In this document: positions 11,301 to 23,673 of the stretch, in pieces
Numbering within the stretch: the stretch's first letter is position 1
Layout of the letters: each line of letters starts with the position of its first letter
DNA from: Branchiostoma floridae
Lineage: Eukaryota; Chordata; Leptocardii; Amphioxiformes; Branchiostomatidae
Assembly: GCF_000003815.2 (NCBI RefSeq)
Contig: NC_049980.1
Span: forward strand, 29,091,494-29,155,493
Direction: 5' to 3'
Length of the DNA: 64,000 nucleotides
The notes under the pieces: model-generated
The model's input: only the letters and a program-made list of their open reading frames with translations
The model's database searches: none
Told to the model about the DNA's origin: nothing
Program-made: the position numbers and the translations under genes

Positions 11301-14300
11301 TCAAGCTATGAAGAGTTGCTGAGAGATGAGAGGACGTTGACCCAAGAGGTCACTGCCCTTGAGAAGAAGATGGACGCCTGGGCACAGGGTCCTGCGGGGG
11401 TTGCTATGGAAACCAAAGGTGCTAAAACCAAAAACCTGTCTGTCAAAAACAATGTCATGAAGGATCTTCCACCAGAAGTTGCTGCATTTGAGGTGAGTTT
11501 TCCTGTTTGTAGTACATGTAATTCTTGGATTAGAATGCTTGTGTAAGTCTTAGTGTACAATGTAAACCTGTAAATAAAGGAAGGATACACGGTATGAACA
11601 CAATTCCGCAACAGTTGCTGAGTAGGAAAGACTTTGAGTGCTTTGTGAATGTGTGTTTAGTTATTGCATACCTCATTCCAAGCCAGGAGCCCAAATAGGA
11701 ACTGTTGCATTGTCATAAATTTGATGCAGTTCTTATAAGAAGCATGAATGGATGTTGTGTAGTTAGCAACGTTTTTTTTATTGATTAAAGATTGTTTGAG
11801 AAGACTGGTTTATTCTGTTTCTGTTTTCAGACTTTAAGTATATTGTGTACAATGTATGTTTCTTTTTGTTCCAGAGATTCTTGGCTCAAACTGGTGGGCA
11901 TCAAGGTGGATGGGACGACTATGATCACCAGGCATTCCTCAAAACTAGGACCAAGTTCAGGGTAAATAAACATCTCTGTGTTTGACCCAATCGTCTTTTT
12001 TCTAGACTTTTGACAACTCCCTAAAAGTTTTTTCCTCTCATTTTAATCTAAAAATACAACCCACAAGCCTTCAATGCGAATGTTATCTCTGTCAACTTTC
12101 TTCAAGCCAGAAGTGGTCTCTTGCATTGCGCAATGTTGTTATAAAAACACAGAAACTTACATGTATATGCAGTACTTTCCATGTATATTACAAAACTTTG
12201 CATGACTTTGCTGCAACAAACATTTTTAGAATTAATGCCAGTCACCAAAGTATACTTGTCACTTGTGTGTTGTGTGTGTCCAGTATGTTGCCTGTATGTT
12301 CCAGGGTAAGGCTGCCTTTCTTGACGAGGCTGTGCGTGCCTGCCCAGGGAGGACTATAGGAAACGTAAGGCAGCACGAGAGTTGGTACCAGGAGTATACA
12401 ACGCTCAAGGAGAGAAAGAAGGAGGCCATAGCCAACTGGAGAAAAAAGAAAGAGGTTTTGTGTTCTGTTGTTTTCTCTTATGTGCCACATGCATTTCTGA
12501 ATGCATACAGCTGTATGAATGCATTTAACAGCGTTATCAATAGAATTAAGGTTAAGAATATTAACTGAATTTTTGTGTCAGTTATCTGACAGTTTGAAAA
12601 CTTTGAATCCTGTAACCTACAAGATATTGGTGAAAAGAAGTTTTGTCAAAAGTAATGCTTTAGTGATAATGTAAAGACATTCAAATCATTGCTCAAATTT
12701 TTCTCTTCAAAGTTGACAAAACTTTGGATTCTATAAACCTTAACATATTAATTGAAAAGATTGTTTAGCCACAGCAATCCTGTAGTGATAATCATTGTGT
12801 TAAAATTGCAATTTTTTTCTCTCATAGACAGAAAAAGAGGATCTGCTGAAGCAGGCTGATGAGGACAGCAGCAGTGATGATGAAGAGATGCTGACAGCCA
12901 GGAGTAAACAGATGGAGCAGGAGAGGGAGGAGAAGAGGAAACAGCTCAATGCCTGGAAGGTGAGGGTGAAGGGAGGAATGTGATGTTACCATTGATGACA
13001 GGGCTCATAATGAATTTCTTAGAGTAGTGCACAACATAAAATAAAGTGGAACCTAATGGCAAATAGTACTGCCTTTATTCAGGGCTTCAATCTAAAGTAG
13101 TACCTTTATGCAGTTAACCATACACCGATATCCAGGTGCACTCACAGTCAAAAATTAAGTGTACAGCTGCTCTAATTTTGTTGTCCAAAAGCACATGATT
13201 GTGTAACCAGTATTTTTCAACACTGTATGCCTCAACACCCTTCTTTCATTTGTTGTATACAATTCTTTCCCTTATGTTTTCTAAGTTTCAATATCTGTAG
13301 GGTTTCCTACTTGTTCATCTTGAAATGTCTATTAACAATTGCTCAAAAATGTTTGCCAACATAGTAAAAGGACAAACTTTCTGAATGCACTTCCACAGGT
13401 GCAGAAAGAGCTACAAAGGGCCCAAGATGAGGAAAGAAAATTGAAGGAGGAACTCTCCAAAGCCAAGCAGCAAGAGAAGGAAAGAGAGAGACAGGTGTGG
13501 TTTTTTCGTGTGTTCATGAATTTGGGCTATGCCATGAAAAAGGTGTTTGTTCTATCAGAATCACACAAATGTTTCTTGGCAGTTCCCAAGTTTCTTTTGA
13601 TTACTTGTCTATTAGTATTACATGACACTTTCGAACACGCATTTCCAATGTATTACAACTATCTTAAGATGTCACTTTCCTTAAGCACTACAAAAACCTT
13701 CATACCACATGAGTCCTGCAAAACAACATGAATTTACAGTATATTCAATTGTTCACAGGCACTCAAATATTTCAAATTGTCATCCCATAGATCCAAGAGG
13801 ACTCTTCCTAGATTATGACAGTTTGATGTACCATATAGTGATGTGCCAGATAGTGAGTGTAAGATGATTGATGATGTACATGTACACACAGTTGTGAACT
13901 TTGCCTTCCACAGTTCCACTAGAAAGTCATTGTGTGCCCATGTTGTAGGCTGCTGCGATGATGTACCGGATAGTATATGTACCGGAGTGTAAGTTGATTA
14001 GATGGCAATGTTCACAATGGTGTGTACATCACAGTTCCACTTGAACACTCTCTGCCCATGTTGTAGGCTGCAGTGAGAGATTGTGTAAACACAGGCTGAT
14101 TCTGTGCCCATGTTGTAGGCTGCTGTGAGAGATTGTGTAAACACAGGTTAATTCTGTGCCCATGTTGTAGGCTGCTGTGAGAGATTGTGTAAACACAGGC
14201 TAATTCTGTGTCCATGTGTAGGCTGCAGTGAGAGCCCAGGTGGAGGAGTACAGGAGGCAGAGACAGGAGGAGGAGGAGGAGCAGAGGAGGGAGCAGGAGG

Positions 14301-17300
14301 AGAGACACAGGCAGGAGAGAGCCAGGAAACAGGTGATGGGGGCAGAGGAGATGTCCAGGTTCCAGGAAAGGGTGAGATGTCCAGAGGAATCCAACTATTG
14401 ACCTTCCTCCTAACTCCGTAACCAATACAGATTGGGGGTCAAACAGCATCTTCAAAGTCTGGTTAAAAAGTGAATGTGATCTCGAACCATTTTAGTAAAT
14501 CAAAATATGAATTTGATGAACAGTTGAGCTACCCTTTCAATAGAGAACACACCAAGATGCTACATGTATGTCCAGTATTTCAAGCTTCATTCTACTGGAA
14601 AATTTCCATAGATTTTTTTTGACAAGTACCACTTAACATCCTGCAATTCTTTGTACATATGACTCCGCTCTAGTGTACCCGTCAATGATTCAATAGTGCA
14701 AGGTGTAAAGGTGAGGTCAGAGACTAAATATTAGTACTACATGGACAGCTTTTGACCCATTTCTCTCTTGTTTTGTCCTCTTCTGGCTTCCATGCTCGCA
14801 GGATCAGAGAATGGTAGAGGAAAAACTAGCTAAAGAAAAAGCTAGAGAGGAAGCTATGAAGGAGAAAAACAAAAGGTTGGAAAGGCTTAAGGGTCAGGTG
14901 AGTTGATTTCACTTTGTATCCTTGCAGGGTTCAGAATACCACATGCATACATGTATCCAAGTTTGTGTATGTAAACTTGGTGTGGACTGCAAGTACATGT
15001 AATTTCAGACCAAACTTGCACTTTATCCACTTTTACTACCATTAGAAATAACCCACGCACACCAAAAACATGATATCACCAGTACAATTAACCCAAGAAT
15101 CTATTTCAAGCCCTTTCTTGTGTTTGCTATTTATCTTTTCATTGAAGGAGATTTTGCTGAAGAAGTAGACAGAACTACAAAAAGTACAATGTAATCATTA
15201 TGACAATGTTATGTCCAGTTATGGTGGCTGCCTTGATATGTAGATATTACCATGATGGTTGTGTGGGAAAGGAGAAGGAACTTGAATTTGTTTCCCAAGG
15301 TGGAGGTGAAGGTTGAGAGAGACCGCAGCAGACTGTACCAGCCCACTGCACTGTGGAAACAGAGAAACAAGGAGATCGGTCCCAGTGGGGGAGGGAGGGT
15401 GTTGCACATGACACACAGGTGAGTAACATGTCATAGTCACATGATAGTCACATGATGATCACATGGCAGACAGGTGAGTAACATGTGATAGTCACATGAT
15501 GATCATATCTGCATTGCACAGGTGTATGTTTATCACACTGTGCTCCAGTAGACGGGAGGGTGGAGAAGGAATTGCACACCCCTCTTTCACCATAAAAAAA
15601 GTTATGTGCAGGTCAGGCAAACAGGTAAAATGCCTGTCTGCCTGCTCATCTGTCGAATCAACAGGAGAACCATAAAAGATAACTAGTGTTGAAGGTTGCT
15701 TGTATTTCAACACTGGAAGTTCCGTTGTCAGCACTCCCTGTTTCATCTGCTGTAGATTTTTCAGCAAACTGACGGATCAAGACATGGACAGGTATGCAGA
15801 TCGTTACAAACAGGTATATCAAAACAGTGTAGCACAAGATGTTGTTATCCTTCATTCAGGTCATGACAACTTTTCATCATGCTTGTTTTCTTCATCAAAG
15901 AAGCTGTTCACACGTACAGTAGTCTTATGTAGTATGACTAAATAATAAGGTCAGATCAGGTCCACATTCCTCCACTAGTCCACAAGTAAGGAGGTAAAGG
16001 CAAAGCCACAAAAACAACCCTCATAAAGGGGACAACCAGGTCATTGACCCTGTCCTATATAGGACGTATAAATCAACGCTGTTGCTGTTGTCTGTTAAGG
16101 CTTGCTGACCATGGCAATCCCTCAAGGCAAAAACTGAAGGCGACACTGTAGTTAAGGAAAGTAGGATTGAAATCCTGAAAAACACACATAGCTGCAAGAG
16201 GGCAACCATAAAAGAAATAGGGCCAACAGAAAGCAAAAGAATACTGAGGTGAAAATTTGAAGGAAAGATCTTTCTGTTCTAAGTTTTCCTTCAGTACATA
16301 CTAGTACCAAATTCAAATGTAATCTTACATTTTATGATCACTGGCGAAGGAAGGACTTTAGAAAAGGCAGAAGAAAGGGAGGAGGATGGAAACTGCCGAG
16401 GTGACTGGTGATGAACTTGAAAGTAATCTGTGTCTTCCTAAAGTAGACATGCAAATAGCCATGCCCCCTGGTGGCACTTGACCTCGTTGCAACCTGCCAA
16501 AAACATGGAGCCAGAGTTCTGACACTTGGCAGAACATCACATTGTTTCCATAGCTACCACATATTCCTCTGTCTGGCAAAATAAGCAGAGAGATGTCTGC
16601 ATACAAGCAGGCCTGGTCCAACACAAAGACCTTATACAAAACATGTCTGGACTTCAAGATTTCCTGCATAGACAAGAAGTGTTCTCTTGTTGTTTGTATT
16701 TCGGTCCTGTTTTATGCCCCATTCTGACATCACTGCATTGTGTGTTTTAATAGATTATGTCACAAAACAGTCCAATATATGCTGTAAAATGAGAACACTA
16801 TCTACCCGGTACAATACAGTCAATATCTCTCTCTAGCATACATACTTGGAAAAAAATTTCATCCTTATCTTTACATTTGATAATTGTTTAACTTTACTCT
16901 GTCATTTTATCTTCCTCAATCTTACAGCGAAATGTAAATTTTTATATCACATTCACAGTACGAAACATGACTCACAACAGAAGAAGTAAAAGACAAAGCC
17001 AAACTAAGATTGAAGCACAAAGCCACGAGAAGGAAGAGAAATAGATAATAACAATCACAACAGGTCTGAGATAAATGGTTTGGCCTGCAGGGTCATAGGT
17101 CACGAGGGCAGTAATAAATCTGGTGTTGATGCACCTGCTCCTGCTGGGGGAGGATTTCACAGGCAGCAGGCACTGTGGAGGGTAAATTCTCACATTCAGG
17201 CCATAAAACACTGCCTTTAAATACTCTTCAAGCAGGGGTTGATGGGGAAAATCACGGCCTTTTTCTTATATGCCGTTTTTCCGTCAGCTATCCCCACCAA

Positions 17301-18740
17301 AGAACCTCCCTGCCCCTTGTATTTGAGTCTCCGTTCTGGAGCAGAGGCTGGTGGAGATAGCAGACAGAAAAATGAGGCATATAAGAAAAAGGTCGCGATT
17401 TTCCCAGTCAACCTCTGCTTGGAGAGTACCTCCTAAGGAGTACATGTGTATTCTGGGAACAGCCTGTGAGAACTGTACTGTAGTGAGAAGTACTTGTAAT
17501 CTTGAAAAGCACTTGTAAAACAAAGACATATTTTGCATACCTGTGTGTGTGTTTTTTTTACTCTGCCTTTACCAACATCTTCAGTGCTGTACACTTTGCT
17601 GCCATCATATTTATTGCTAGTATGTCCTTTATAGTCCTTTGCCATTTACCTTTTATGCAGTTTCCTTTGATGTGTTGAAGGTTAGACGTCAAAGCAGGGC
17701 TCTAGCCAGCGTCCGTTTTTCCGTCAATTGATGGAAATTTGCTGCGTGTGACGGAAAAATTTCAAAACCAATCCATCAATCTTGATGGACAAATATCCTT
17801 GGTGAAGCTACAGGCGGCTTGGGGACGCCGTAAAAGCCACACACTGTTTGTTTTACTATTGTTATGATTGTTGACAATGTGTGTCGGTGCCCTTTCGCAT
17901 ACGATAATCTCATTAAAAACCCGTTTTTCAAGGTCTCAGTTCAGTTTCTCTAACTCATGGAATAGTGTTTTCGCGACAATGGGAATTGGCTGACGGAAAA
18001 AAAATCGAGCTGGCTAGAGCCCTGCATCAAAGTATAAGATACACCAAATAGCAACCGGATACAATTTTGGAAACGGTCAGACATTTCAGTGTTATCCTTT
18101 GTCAGTGACACTGTCACTGATGAAAGATAACATTGGTCATCTGAAATGTCTGACTGTTTCCAAAATCATATCCAGTTGCTTGAATGATTGCTATTGGACA
18201 AATTTCCTTTGATGTGTTGCCGTTCTGATGTCAGCACAAGGCTTGCCTCCAAAGCGGATGAACAAGGCTGTGTTTGGTACCGCCACTTCTGCAATATATC
18301 AGGGTCATTTTACATTGTGTGGATTGCCCTAGCACCATTCAATCATGTTGTACCCACTGACATGGTATCTGCAAGTGCTCGTACACGTGTGTCCTTGCCC
18401 CAGGGCATACGACTGTATTTGTAGGTATATGATAACTGAAAAGACCCACTAGGGAAGGTCTCTGTCAATGCATCCTCCCATTACTACTACCTAGGACATG
18501 TGAGAACATTTTCTTTGAATGTCATGTCACTGTTGATACAGCAGTTTGAAGTGGACTCAACAAAAGTCTCTGTGCTTTTTGTTAATATGTCAATAGACCT
18601 TTCACAAACTCATCACACTGTGAACGTTTGTTCTGCCTTCCATTGGTTCAGGTTCAAAATCTAAGTGTCAGGAACAGGACTTAATTTGAAGTATTTCTTT
18701 TTATTTCAGAGCTGTTCCCAATTGGAGACAAGGTGTGTAA
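8383..18740 (+). CDS. CCDC112: Coiled-coil domain-containing protein 112, complete, 14 exons
   Basis: Exons: 8383-8406, 9126-9253, 9537-9658, 10197-10286, 10780-10855, 11306-11492, 11875-11961, 12305-12454, 12828-12959, 13399-13494, 14222-14371, 14802-14897, 15300-15418, 18710-18740. All have GT-AG boundaries and matching phases; the sum is 1488 nt, giving 495 aa. Landmarks shared with vertebrate CCDC112 run through the whole chain: SDFRQQFCELEDLE, KKFHIQLKDVKPTPE, FLAQTGGHQGGWDDYDHQAF, QHESWYQEYTTLKERKKEAI, EEMSRFQER, DRSRLYQPTALW, IGPSGGGRVLHM and the C-terminal AVPNWRQGV. The product is almost entirely charged coiled coil; the vertebrate protein is reported at centrosomes/centriolar satellites. 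The start is the ATG in aagATGGCGAC; an upstream ATG at 8364 is out of phase with exon 2. Exon 8 has a weak donor (GTTTTG). The last intron is 3.3 kb and repeat-rich. Confidence 0.94.
9856..10025. mobile_element. Hairpin MITE-like element in CCDC112 intron 3
   Basis: Inverted arms of about 65 bp start with CCTTGCA on both sides. The left reads ttttgtgggcattgcccct then accagttgtcaaccaatcag; the right is its complement with substitutions (gagtggctgacagctggt, ggccacgcccacaaaa). No coding capacity; probably a small non-autonomous DNA element. Confidence 0.65.
10880..11060. repeat. Imperfect inverted repeat in CCDC112 intron 5
   Basis: The left part (ttcataccactatttgcaaatc, then agaattcgccaaggcc and agggatt) is mirrored by the right part (aatccctgtggctggttgaattctgattcacaaatccgatgaa). 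The arms diverge by roughly one base in five. It is consistent with an old hairpin element. Confidence 0.5.
14055..14221 (+). repeat. 52-bp tandem repeat copying the exon-11 splice acceptor of CCDC112
   Basis: The real acceptor of exon 11 ends at 14221. Three further copies of the same junction (tgttgtag followed by GCTGC(A/T)GTGAGAG) end at 14066, 14118 and 14170, so the period is 52, 52 and 51 bp. A more diverged copy lies near 13940-13960. Each unit therefore duplicates intron end plus 13 bases of exon. Splicing to any upstream copy would read ten codons and then an in-frame stop (TGA, TAA and TAA respectively). Confidence 0.85.
15756..15791 (+). other. Possible 36-nt cassette exon of CCDC112
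   Basis: This segment is preceded by ctgctgtag and followed by GTATGC. Its 36 nt keep the reading frame between exon 13 (phase 2) and the last exon, adding FFSKLTDQDMDR before AVPNWRQGV. A second donor after 15813 would break the frame. The vertebrate protein has no insertion here, so this may be a minor exon or chance. Confidence 0.25.
17222..17428. mobile_element. Hairpin element in the last CCDC112 intron
   Basis: The left arm begins tactcttcaagcaggggttg and runs through gcctttttcttatatgcc. The right arm is its complement (ggcatataagaaaaagg through tgcttggagagta). The inner arms also pair (ccgtcagctatccccacca with tggtggagatagcagacag). Total length is about 207 bp with a small loop. Open frames here are mirror images of each other and are not genes. 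Confidence 0.75.
18048..18190. repeat. Inverted copy pair of the CCAGTTGCTTGAGTAA repeat family
   Basis: The segment folds on itself: a caaccggata, ttttggaaacggtcagacat block on the left faces atgtctgactgtttccaaaat, tatccagttgc on the right, around a cagtgacactgtcactg core. Single copies of the same family occur at 19458-19555, 36575-36715 and 54090-54190, so this is a widespread interspersed repeat. Confidence 0.7.
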
Positions 18741-19092
18741 GATCCATGCAGCAAGCAAGAAAAGCACACCAAGTTGCAGTGCTTGGGCTGTTTGAGTGTG
18801 GTTGTGCTTGTGTGAACAAGGCACCATTGGAATGAACACGGAGATAAGGAAACATTTGCTGCAATACTATCTAGTGATAGCAGCCAATCTCTTTAAGCCC
18901 CTGTCATACATTCATGGCCTTCCCATGGCTTTGCTCCCACGGCCACTCCCAACCAAGGTCAGCACTGGTTTGGGACTAGTTTGGAATCCAGTCTACTCCA
19001 GAGTCCAGATCCAGTTTGCTCGTATGATACTGTCCAGGAGTATGACTTTCCCAATTTCAATCCTTTTAAATGTAAAGTTGTCTGCATCTTTT

Positions 19093-19423
19093 AAGCTAAG
19101 GGCACAACCCGCCGTACGTGCAAATACGTGCTGTCTATGTGCCAAAATGTGGGCAATCTTTTGGGATCCGTAAGTGGTAAGTACCGCCTCCGTACAAACT
19201 CGTAGGGAATCCAACAGATTTTGGAACACGCAGACACGGCGTAGAACTTTATGTGCAGGCAAAACTTTGTGTGCTTGCGCAACCGTGCGAGTGACGTGCA
19301 TTGACATACTCCCTCCCTGCTCTTGCCAGTCGTTTCCCACATTTTCAGAAATATGGGGCGGACGTGGCCTCCCAAAAGAAAGTAAGGACAAATCGCACGT
19401 ACGGCGGGATGTGCCCTTAGCTT
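19093..19423. mobile_element. MITE-like element, 331 bp, downstream of CCDC112
   Basis: Terminal inverted repeats of about 35 bp read aagctaagggcaca then cccgccgtacgtgc; the right end is the complement with few changes. The cccgccgtacgtgc block also appears inside the foldback element at 63331-63848 (near 63647), so the two share sequence. No coding capacity. Confidence 0.75.
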
Positions 19424-19457
19424 TGAGCAACCTTCCCCACCAGCTCCCTTGCTGACA

Positions 19458-19555
19458 GCCAATGGTCAGTGTCACTGATGAAAGATAACAGATGCTATCT
19501 GAAACGTCGGGCCATTTCCAAAATCATATCCAGTTGCTTGAGTAATAGCTTTTTG
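19458..19555 (+). repeat. Copy of the CCAGTTGCTTGAGTAA repeat family
   Basis: The segment contains gtcactgatgaaagataac, ctgaaacgtcgggccatttc, caaaatcatatccagttgct and tgagtaatagctttttggc in the order seen in the other copies of this family. Confidence 0.65.
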
Positions 19556-19763
19556 GCAATGATCTGAAGCGGGGTATAGGGAGGCCATGGTTGGCTGTGT
19601 GTGGCAGGGCCTTTGCTTATATTTCATTGCATCAGGTTGGCATATAGTTATGTTACTGATGATCAGTAACCAAAATATATGCTGATAACAGCAATCATAA
19701 CATTGTTTGATATAAACAGAGGATCTCAGGAAAATGATTATGTTATTTGTAAAAACATTGTGC

Positions 19764-19769
19764 AATAAA
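19764..19769 (+). terminator. CCDC112 poly(A) signal candidate
   Basis: This is a clear AATAAA after the CCDC112 stop (1.0 kb downstream), followed by gttttactgtgtacatgtctg. Another AATAAA at 20238-20243 is an alternative. Confidence 0.4.
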
Positions 19770-19799
19770 ATGTTTTACTGTGTACATGTCTGTAAATAT

Positions 19800-21039
19800 T
19801 GGTTGTTTTTGATAGAATTACAGAGGGAAATACATGTCAAATAAATTTTGTCAGACAAAGCCATGAAAATGTGCTAAATATACAAACAATTGAACAGTTG
19901 AACCCATTTTGACCTCCACAAAGCTGTTTCATTGTCGAATTTTAGTTATGTTTGAGGGTTATTTTATGATCACGTAAACTGATTGTAAGGTTTTGTAAAC
20001 CTTAGATGTGGAAATACGTGGTTTCTAAGAACATGTCTCACTCACTTTTGTGATAAATGTCTCTTGTGCACGGGATCTGTATAGTTGACATCAACAAAAC
20101 ATATCACTGTTACATGTAATAGTGTATGATACCGGTATTTTTAGTGCACATTGATAATTTGCTAGGTTTTTATGGGAAATTGTTGGTGTAGAAAGTGCAC
20201 TTTCAGCTCTTTACTGTTGTTGGGTGTAGTTTTTTTTAATAAATTTTATTGGAACGTGCCTTTTTTGTATGTTTTGCATCATGTTTGAGAAGAAATTGGG
20301 TCATTTTGTAACCTCAAGCTCCCACATGTCGAAGTAAAATTGATCGGTGCATTTGTGAAAACATTTGTCTTTCTGATTAATGACAAGCCAACTATGGGAA
20401 GGAGACGTCCACAGATAGGGGCAAATACTTGTATGCGCGGCTTTAAATGTCAGAATAGCTGTTGTTCACACACAAGACTTTGAGGCAGTTGTTGGTTGAA
20501 GTTTTGATCTGAATCTAATTCTAAACCAAACATAAACGAGACACGAATGTATCCATTTTGGGTCTGGATTGTCTATGTCCGTGAACGGCTTCTCTGGCCA
20601 GATGGAAACACGGAATTTGATACGTTTTCGGTTGTTACATCTGTGCATGGCGACGAAACAATATCTATTACCTCAGGATTTATCTACAAGTCGTGTTTTG
20701 ATGACGCCACGGGTGAATGGTCTAGGCATGTCATCCACGTGATTTATTCCTGAAGAAAACATCAGACATAAGCCATAACAAGTACAAATAGATTTTGAAC
20801 ATAATTTAGAATAAATCAATATCCGTGTTTGTTCATGCTTATGCATGACGAAAGTTGTTGGGGAGTTGCTATAAATGTGCTTGATGACAACGGCTGTGCT
20901 TAGTACTATTGTTTTTTTTTCACATTTTTCTATTCTATTTTTTGCTGAACGCAAAAAAAAGTCAAAGCTTTCTATTTATCTAAGATATGATGTCAGCCTA
21001 CAGCCATTAGGTTGAGAAATATATATCACTTATATTGAT
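19800..21039. other. Gene-free stretch
   Basis: AT-rich sequence with only short open frames lacking recognisable domains. It contains possible 3'-UTR extension of CCDC112 (AATAAA 20238) and otherwise nothing I can identify. Confidence 0.5.
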
Positions 21040-21297
21040 ATTCATCAAAGACTTTGGTATATGAGTGTACATGCACATTGTGAAGTATAATTGTCATGTT
21101 GTGTGATTCAAGTAATTATCATACATGCTTTGATATTTAAAACAGGACAAGTGGGTCGGTGTTATCACTATCAAAATAAAAATACCACAAGTGTCTTCAA
21201 CGCGACATCAGTTTGCCGACCAAAGGGCCGGGATAAGATCGGAACTCCGATCAGCTGGGAGGGATTAGAGGTCTTGAGTGTTCGATCTATTACTGTC
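21040..21297 (+). repeat. Duplicated block, copy 1
   Basis: The block from tattcatcaaagactttggt to tcgatctattactgt recurs at 22645-22884. A 57-base run (21213-21269) is identical to 22802-22858. It includes a self-complementary core GATCGGAACTCCGATC and a CAGCTGGGAGGGATTAG segment. The flanking parts are diverged with indels. It lies about 2.4 kb before the assembly gap that precedes the ParB-like gene. Confidence 0.75.
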
Positions 21298-21840
21298 TTT
21301 CGAAAACATTGCCCTTCCCGAAACCCGTTAGTCAATGCATTGACCATCTAAAGTGCCCTTTTGTAAAACTCGTTGTTAATCTCAAAGCAAATGTTTGGAG
21401 CCTGAATCGTTACGTTTTTCCTAGCTAGACGTCTATCTTTCTGTGACAACCACCTCCACAAAGGCCTGTCGCGCGCAGGAAAGGGTAGTTTAGTTAGTTC
21501 CCTTACATCTCCTTGGCGATTAAGGCCTACGATCGTTGTACGGTCAAATACTCATGACATTTTTGGGATAGTCGTTTATGTTTCGCACAAATGTAACTGT
21601 CACAAAGGGCTGTCTTGGCACCTTGCATTTTTTGTTCCGTCACAGCCTGCTTTGAATGTCTTCGACGTCAACATCGCCGAATTATTACGATCTGGCAAGT
21701 AGACAAAAGTCCATAGGACCATCCGCCTATGGTAGAGCAATGTGTGACGACAAACTGTGAGAAACGTGTTCCCATGCAATGACTTGTTTTTACAGTTCAT
21801 GTCGGGTTCACGATGCTGACGAGACGCCTTATTTATTCAG

Positions 21841-21900
21841 GAAGGCCATGTTGATATAGTTATATGGATGACATTCAGACGCACATAAATATTGTGAGTT
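21841..21900 (+). repeat. Dispersed repeat fragment (shared with 57433)
   Basis: Aaggccatgttgat followed by ttatatggatg is shared with 57433-57465, with similar downstream sequence. It is a fragment of an interspersed repeat. Confidence 0.4.
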
Positions 21901-22500
21901 TCCAAAAAAACAATCCGCCATACTGTAAGTAGCTGACAAATGAGCAAACGCATGTCATAAATTGCAAAAGAATGTAAGAAAGAAAAATATGCGAAGGAAC
22001 AAAAATCCACTGAGAATCCCTCGTTCGGTATACCATAATCTGCGTTTAGTCATTTGACCTTTCTGAGCACTTGGTCCGGGCAAGCAGCCCGCGATGATGA
22101 TGATGAGATTTCATAATGAAGGGCATTATTTTGCCAAAAACTTTTGTTCTTCTCACGCTCGCACGACTGAAGGATATCATGATCATTAAGACATGTGCTT
22201 GCAGCTTTCACACTGACCATCCTGTGCTCAAGATATCTTTAGCCGAGGAGAGGCGGGAGTTTATCCTAGTCATTTGATGTAATTACTTAGAACATATCTA
22301 GGGATGCAAGGCCTTTAAATGGCATTCTGATGCTCCAACTAGTGCATATGGTGATCAGGGATAACGTAGGGCAAATCTGTTACTGTTGACGTTGGAGAAC
22401 CAGATTCCCGATGATTAACTGACGACAACCTTTAGCGTGCATAGCAACTGAGCTAAACATGAAAGTTCATCTGTGTTGGCAAATGGCATTATGAAATAAC

Positions 22501-22557
22501 TAAACTCTACCTAACCAACACTAAGAACTGTCCTTAGTGTTGGTTAGGTTAAGTTTA
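22501..22557. repeat. Short hairpin
   Basis: The arms cctaaccaacactaag (22510-22525) and cttagtgttggttagg (22533-22548) are perfect complements with a 7-nt loop. The stem continues imperfectly outward to taaact/agttta. Confidence 0.7.
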
Positions 22558-22644
22558 GCCCTTAGATCTTAGACTTTTGGTCCTCCTATGCCGTAAGGCA
22601 TATGCCAGTCATTGGGCAGCTGCAGGAAGTTAATATACCTACAT

Positions 22645-22884
22645 TAATGTTCATCAAAGACTTTGGTATATGAATGTACGTGCATATTGTGAAGTATAAC
22701 CATAACGTTTTGTGATATTTAAAACAGGATACGTGAGTAATATCGCGATCAAAATAAAAATGCCACAAGTGTCCAAGTGACATAAACGCGACATCAGCTG
22801 ATTGCCGACCAAAGGGCCGGGATAAGATCGGAACTCCGATCAGCTGGGAGGGATTAGATGTCTCGAGTGTTCGATCTATTACTG
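22645..22884 (+). repeat. Duplicated block, copy 2
   Basis: Second copy of the block at 21040-21297. The 57-base core is identical and in the same orientation, about 1.6 kb away. It lies about 0.8 kb upstream of the assembly gap. Confidence 0.75.
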
Positions 22885-23673
22885 TTTTTCTTTTGTTGTT
22901 ATTGTTTCATATCACAGCAAAGCTAGTTTGAGCCGACTGGGCCTTTCTTGCTTTCCTCTGCTGCTTTCAACTCTTCTATATTTGCCGAATCTTAATATAG
23001 AGGGGCTAGCGTTAAGCCTGGCATCGTCTGTTATTGTTAACCATGCATATAGCACATGGACGTTAAAACGCGACAAATATGATTGATGACCTTTAAAGAT
23101 TTCGCGAGTGCCCATGGCGGCTATGTAGGCCACAGTGGGGCACCCAAATTGGGCCAACTACGTCAGAGGCCTTCAAGAGCAGAAGACGCTCCACTTGCGT
23201 GCAGCGCGAGGACACCGCTCTAACAGTTGCGGACGTGTCTGTCTGTGATTGGACGAGGTCGTGGATCGATCCTTGCCCGCCGGTTGCCCTTGGTTACTGA
23301 AGGAATCGAATGGTTCAAGGTAATCTCGGCGAATCCGGCGTGTGACAGGGAAAGAGTTGAGACTTGCTAAGCCATCGGCGCACTCTAATTGGTCTCCGTT
23401 GGAAAGGCTGCCCACGTCTTGCCAGCTGAACGCCGAGCCAGACCAGAGATTCCAAGGCGTAACTCGGACAGCTGCGTCCCGCGGCTTTAACGGTTTACTA
23501 CAGATTGACACCGAATAACCTGTGGACGGCAGGGCCCGTATTCTCTGGGAGGCCGACGAGCGTTTTAGTGTTGCAGCAAATTCTTCCAGCCATTCCGTGC
23601 CACCAGGGGTACTTTTAGCAACGGACTAATCACCAGGCATGCATGCTTGAGGTTCGGCTGTAAGCCGCAGCGG

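Noticed and set aside
17217-17436. Two small similar proteins on opposite strands
   Set aside because: They are mirror translations of a hairpin element.
18993-19475. 160-codon minus-strand frame
   Set aside because: It is contained in a MITE with inverted ends and shows no similarity to a protein I know.
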